Shown here: one piece after another, positions 61,552 through 64,000 of the stretch | How the letters are laid out: every line of letters begins with the position of its first letter | Position numbering within the stretch: position 1 is the first letter of the stretch | Assembly: GCF_047372505.1 (NCBI RefSeq) | Contig: NZ_JBKBEU010000004.1 | Location: 1 to 64,000 of the forward strand | DNA length: 64,000 bases | Source: Phaeobacter cretensis | Lineage (GTDB): Bacteria; Pseudomonadota; Alphaproteobacteria; Rhodobacterales; Rhodobacteraceae | Direction of reading: 5' to 3' | Notes under the pieces: model-generated | What the model was told of the DNA's origin: nothing | Databases searched by the model: none | What the model saw: the letters and a program-made list of their open reading frames with translations, nothing else | Made by a program: the position numbers and the translations under genes

Positions 61552-62395
61552 TTTCTACTCCGTAGTAATGCTCGTCGATTTCCTGCGAACAAACGCGCCT
61601 GCCTTATGCCCGCAAAGGTTTTACCGCTCTCTGTCTCTCTGGCTGGACATCTGTTGTCAAGGAAACTTGCGCGGACGGGTTCAGGAATTGCGGTGATGTC
61701 GAAATCGTGCCCTGTGTGCCACGCTGTGATCCTGTGGGAAAGCGGTGGCTTGTGACGAATTTAACCATTTTAGGGGTTGAAAAGGCGGAGTTTTTTTGCA
61801 AACTTTTGTGCCATTCTGTGGTGTGCCGTGGCGCGCCTGCGGTAGCTATGGAACGCGGCTTGTAAAAATGCGCCTCGACTTGCCATTTTACGAAGTGGCT
61901 GCGCATTTTGTTAACTCTTTCTTAATGCATCTTATAAGGGTAGGGAATTTCTGACCCCGGCCATATTCTCACCTTGGGGGTGTGTGGTTTTTGCCACCCC
62001 GCCTGAACAAGCTTTTCATTTATCAACATTCGGCCCCGTCGTTTTAAAATGAGCGGTGGGTTTCCTTTCACATTGCATTCGCGTGTGTAGGTTTTTGATT
62101 TAAAATAATCTGCTTTTTTTGCATTTTTTTGTATCTTTTAGGCGTAATGATTTCACTTTTTCCACACTACCACCTTTGATGTATGAAGGTGGTAGAGCCC
62201 TGAAGGGGGGGAATCCGGCTAAAACCGGTCATATCTGACGGTGTTAGCGACATCATGAGAGAATCTCTCACCCGCGGTCTGGGTGGTGTCTCTCAGGTAA
62301 GATGTGGTCTGCAGAGGGCATGGAATCGGGGTCAGGGATTCGCTTGTCTGGTCTTGATCCGGGGGCTGATCAGGAGAGAGCCGCAGCAGGAGAGA
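61552..62395. promoter_or_regulatory. 844-bp AT-rich leader upstream of the RTX gene
   Basis: No gene is supported. It includes an inverted repeat AAAATGCGC (61865-61873) / GCGCATTTT (61901-61909) and a perfect 10-bp-arm hairpin at 62167-62195. The most AT-rich part (62080-62165) is a likely promoter zone for the RTX gene on the minus strand. Confidence 0.45.
62167..62195. repeat. perfect hairpin CTACCACCTT / AAGGTGGTAG
   Basis: Ten-base arms are separated by nine bases and not followed by a T run on the plus strand. It could be an operator, or an RNA stem in the RTX leader. Confidence 0.45.
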
Positions 62396-63175
62396 TCAGG
62401 CGTAGCAGCGGCTCACCAGCTGGTGCAGCCGGGCGTCGTTGCGGCTTTTCTCGCCGACGATATTGCGCACCGCATCGGGGACCTTCCGCGCGGATGCTGA
62501 CTGGTGGCCGGTGTTCTCGCGGTGCTCGGCCAGTTCAGTCGCAAGGCCATGGCTGCGGCGAAAATGCTGCAGGCTGGCGCCCAGATGTTCGGTCACCCCA
62601 ATAAAGCTGTAAGCGGCGTTCAGCTTCTCCAGAGCGTGGTCAAAGGAGTAGAACGCCCCGGTCATCAGCGACAGCTGATAGTCATAGGGCAGCACGCGGG
62701 CGTAGGCCTCCAGGGTTGGGAAGCGGGCCGTGAATTCGGCGTGCTGGGGGTGTTTGTCAGAGGTGTTGTAGCGATAGTTCGACACAAACCGGTCCAGTGG
62801 ATCCCGGATGATGGTGGCGCATTTCAGCGGCAGCTCCTGATTGCGCCAGTACATCACGTCGGACCAGGCAAAATGCCCCATCAGCACCTGACGGCAGGGG
62901 TTGGCCTCATCCGTGCGCCGGTACAGCGCCTGACGCGTCTTGTTGCGGAACGACTGGTTGGTGTTCTCCCAGGAAACCGGGTGAAAGATGTCAAACGCCG
63001 CCTGCAGCGCCTTGCCCACCGACATGCCTGCGGTCTTGGGGATGTGCATGAACAGGATCACATCGTTTGGGTCGTGATAGGTATCCGTGGCCACCAGGCG
63101 GGGCGAGAAACGGGCCTCGAAGGCGGTTTCTGCAACGGTCTTGGTGCCAGGGGCCTGAGAGGAAACCTGTGACAT
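62396..63175 (-). CDS. sulfotransferase family 2-like protein
   Basis: 259 residues from the ATG at 63175; an in-frame start at 63253 is less likely. VILFMHIPKTAGMSVGKAL is the 5'-phosphosulfate-binding loop and CATIIRDPLDRFVSNYRYN the 3'-phosphate-binding motif (Arg-Asp-Pro...Arg...Ser), both much closer to true sulfotransferases than the other two in this window. MGHFAWSDVMYW may hold an acceptor-site His. The protein is soluble and ends in helices. With the two other sulfotransferase-like genes it suggests a sulfated polymer. It lies beside an RTX gene, not in a glycan operon, so sulfation of another acceptor is possible. Confidence 0.82.
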   Translation of the reverse strand: MSQVSSQAPGTKTVAETAFEARFSPRLVATDTYHDPNDVILFMHIPKTAGMSVGKALQAAFDIFHPVSWENTNQSFRNKTRQALYRRTDEANPCRQVLMGHFAWSDVMYWRNQELPLKCATIIRDPLDRFVSNYRYNTSDKHPQHAEFTARFPTLEAYARVLPYDYQLSLMTGAFYSFDHALEKLNAAYSFIGVTEHLGASLQHFRRSHGLATELAEHRENTGHQSASARKVPDAVRNIVGEKSRNDARLHQLVSRCYA

Positions 63176-63602
63176 GATAAGGGCTTGCTCCACTTTGGAA
63201 GGCGCGTGTCGACTACGCTGTCGGGCCTTAGCGAAGGGGGGCGTGGATGTCAATCTGAGCAGGGGTGTGCGGGGTGGTTTGCGCGCAGCTGTGGCGGGGT
63301 TGTTTGCCGATCTGGTGGCGGGTGTCTGCGGGAGTGACGACGGACAGTGGGACAGGCGCGGCGTGCCCGCAAAGCCCTATGGGGCAGGGCATTGCAATGG
63401 GGGCGGGCCTAGCTGTTTGACAAGTCTCCGGTGACTGTGCTTTTGACCGTCTAATCCTACGGTGCCGCAATACATGTGCATCTGGGCGCATCCGGCCCTG
63501 TCAGCCCTATCGCAGACCCTTGGGGTGGCGGGTCGCAGGCTCCTCTGGATCTCTTATTTTCTGGTTGCCCGCCGGGTGGCCCTGACTAAAGGCAGCACGT
63601 CA
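63176..63602. other. 427-bp divergent spacer, nothing recognised
   Basis: It lies between the sulfotransferase gene and the divergent exporter gene and must contain both promoters. No strong repeat, hairpin or small gene stands out. Confidence 0.3.
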
Positions 63603-64000
63603 ATGGCACGCACCTCCGCACAGCATTCAGGATCGGCCTATAGGTCTGGGCTGGCCGAGATCCGCAAGGCTCGCAAGGGCAATCGCGGCGCTTTCTGGCT
63701 GATTGGTATATTCAGCTTTTTTGCCAATATGCTGATGCTGACCAGCCCGCTCTATATGATGCAGGTCTATGACCGGGTGTTGGGCAGCCGCTCGCTGGAA
63801 ACGCTGGTGGCGCTGACCGTATTGGTGGGGTTCCTCTTTCTGATCATGGGAGTGCTGGACTATGTGCGGGGCCGTATTCTGGCTCGGGTCGGGGCCCGGT
63901 TCCATGACCAGCTGGAAACCCGCGTGTTCAATGCGGTGCAGGACAAATCGGCGGCTGGCTTCAATGATGATACGGCCAAGGTCGGGCTGCGGGATCTGGA
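63603..64000 (+). CDS. type I secretion ABC transporter, 3'-truncated by window edge
   Basis: The first 132 residues are visible, and the frame stays open to the window end. After a short basic N-terminus (LAEIRKARKGNRGAFW) there are two membrane helices (LIGIFSFFANMLMLTSPLYM, LVALTVLVGFLFLIMGVLDY) separated by MQVYDRVLGSRSLETL. Then comes VRGRILARVGARFHDQLETRV, the PrtD-class permease pattern also seen in the exporter at 38925. The ATPase domain lies beyond the window. It would be the second type I exporter of this plasmid and is the likely route for the RTX proteins at 60097 or 4073. If the plasmid is circular, the missing part and the 5' end of the GDP-fucose synthase operon would be in the same small gap. 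Confidence 0.9.
   Translation, partial: MARTSAQHSGSAYRSGLAEIRKARKGNRGAFWLIGIFSFFANMLMLTSPLYMMQVYDRVLGSRSLETLVALTVLVGFLFLIMGVLDYVRGRILARVGARFHDQLETRVFNAVQDKSAAGFNDDTAKVGLRDL

Noticed and set aside
1..64000. tRNA, rRNA or CRISPR loci
   Set aside because: None could be recognised anywhere in the window.

Overview
The window looks like most of a plasmid of a marine alphaproteobacterium of the Roseobacter group (Rhodobacterales). The support is high GC content, a roseobacter-type RepA initiator (42340-43353, minus) facing away from a parA-parB operon (43843-46490), a DnaA box and iterons between them, and complete sets of surface-polysaccharide genes around them. RepA plasmids carrying a dTDP-rhamnose operon plus exopolysaccharide and type I secretion genes are known in roseobacters as 'biofilm plasmids'. 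This window matches that architecture, but the species cannot be named from the sequence alone.

Layout. 1-2516: the end of a GDP-fucose synthase gene and manC (GDP-sugar supply). 2555-7490: a DUF2793/peptidase-G2-like protein, an RTX protein, and a frameshifted serralysin-type metalloprotease relic. 7656-11100: the dTDP-L-rhamnose operon rfbCBDA. 11101-21000: exopolysaccharide assembly, with an O-acetyltransferase, a Wza/KpsD-like export lipoprotein, an epimerase, an initiating sugar-phosphate transferase, a CapD/FlaA1-type dehydratase, and YjbH, YjbF and YjbE-like proteins. 21228-25523: a single-module NRPS (C-A-T-TE). 25800-28730: a lower-GC accessory patch with a hydrolase, a GNAT acetyltransferase and an 880-bp Tn3-type miniature element with a perfect 5-bp target duplication. 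28800-32318: a pyruvyl-transferase fusion protein and a glycosyltransferase. 32387-42076: two divergent LuxR-type regulators and a type I secretion operon (regulator, membrane protein, large RTX protein, ABC exporter, HlyD adaptor). 42213-48100: the replication and partition core, bracketed by two 60-bp parS-like palindromic elements. 46586-59925: a second polysaccharide block with UDP-glucose dehydrogenase, UDP-glucuronate epimerase, three glycosyltransferases, a KpsM/E/T exporter, UDP-galactopyranose mutase and two sulfotransferase-like proteins. 60097-64000: another RTX protein, a third sulfotransferase and the start of a second type I exporter.

How it fits together (inference). The genes supply GDP-fucose precursors, dTDP-rhamnose, UDP-glucuronate/galacturonate and UDP-galactofuranose. 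They then assemble and export at least one polysaccharide by a KpsMT-type ABC route and a second through Wza-like/Yjb components. Acetyl, pyruvyl and probably sulfate groups would decorate them. Secreted calcium-binding RTX proteins could crosslink these anionic polymers at the surface. The plasmid therefore reads as a transmissible attachment or biofilm module. The least expected parts are the lone NRPS, the paired parS-like sites, the Tn3 miniature element, the cysteine-containing RTX protein, and a 19-nt coding-frame repeat shared by two unrelated sugar genes.
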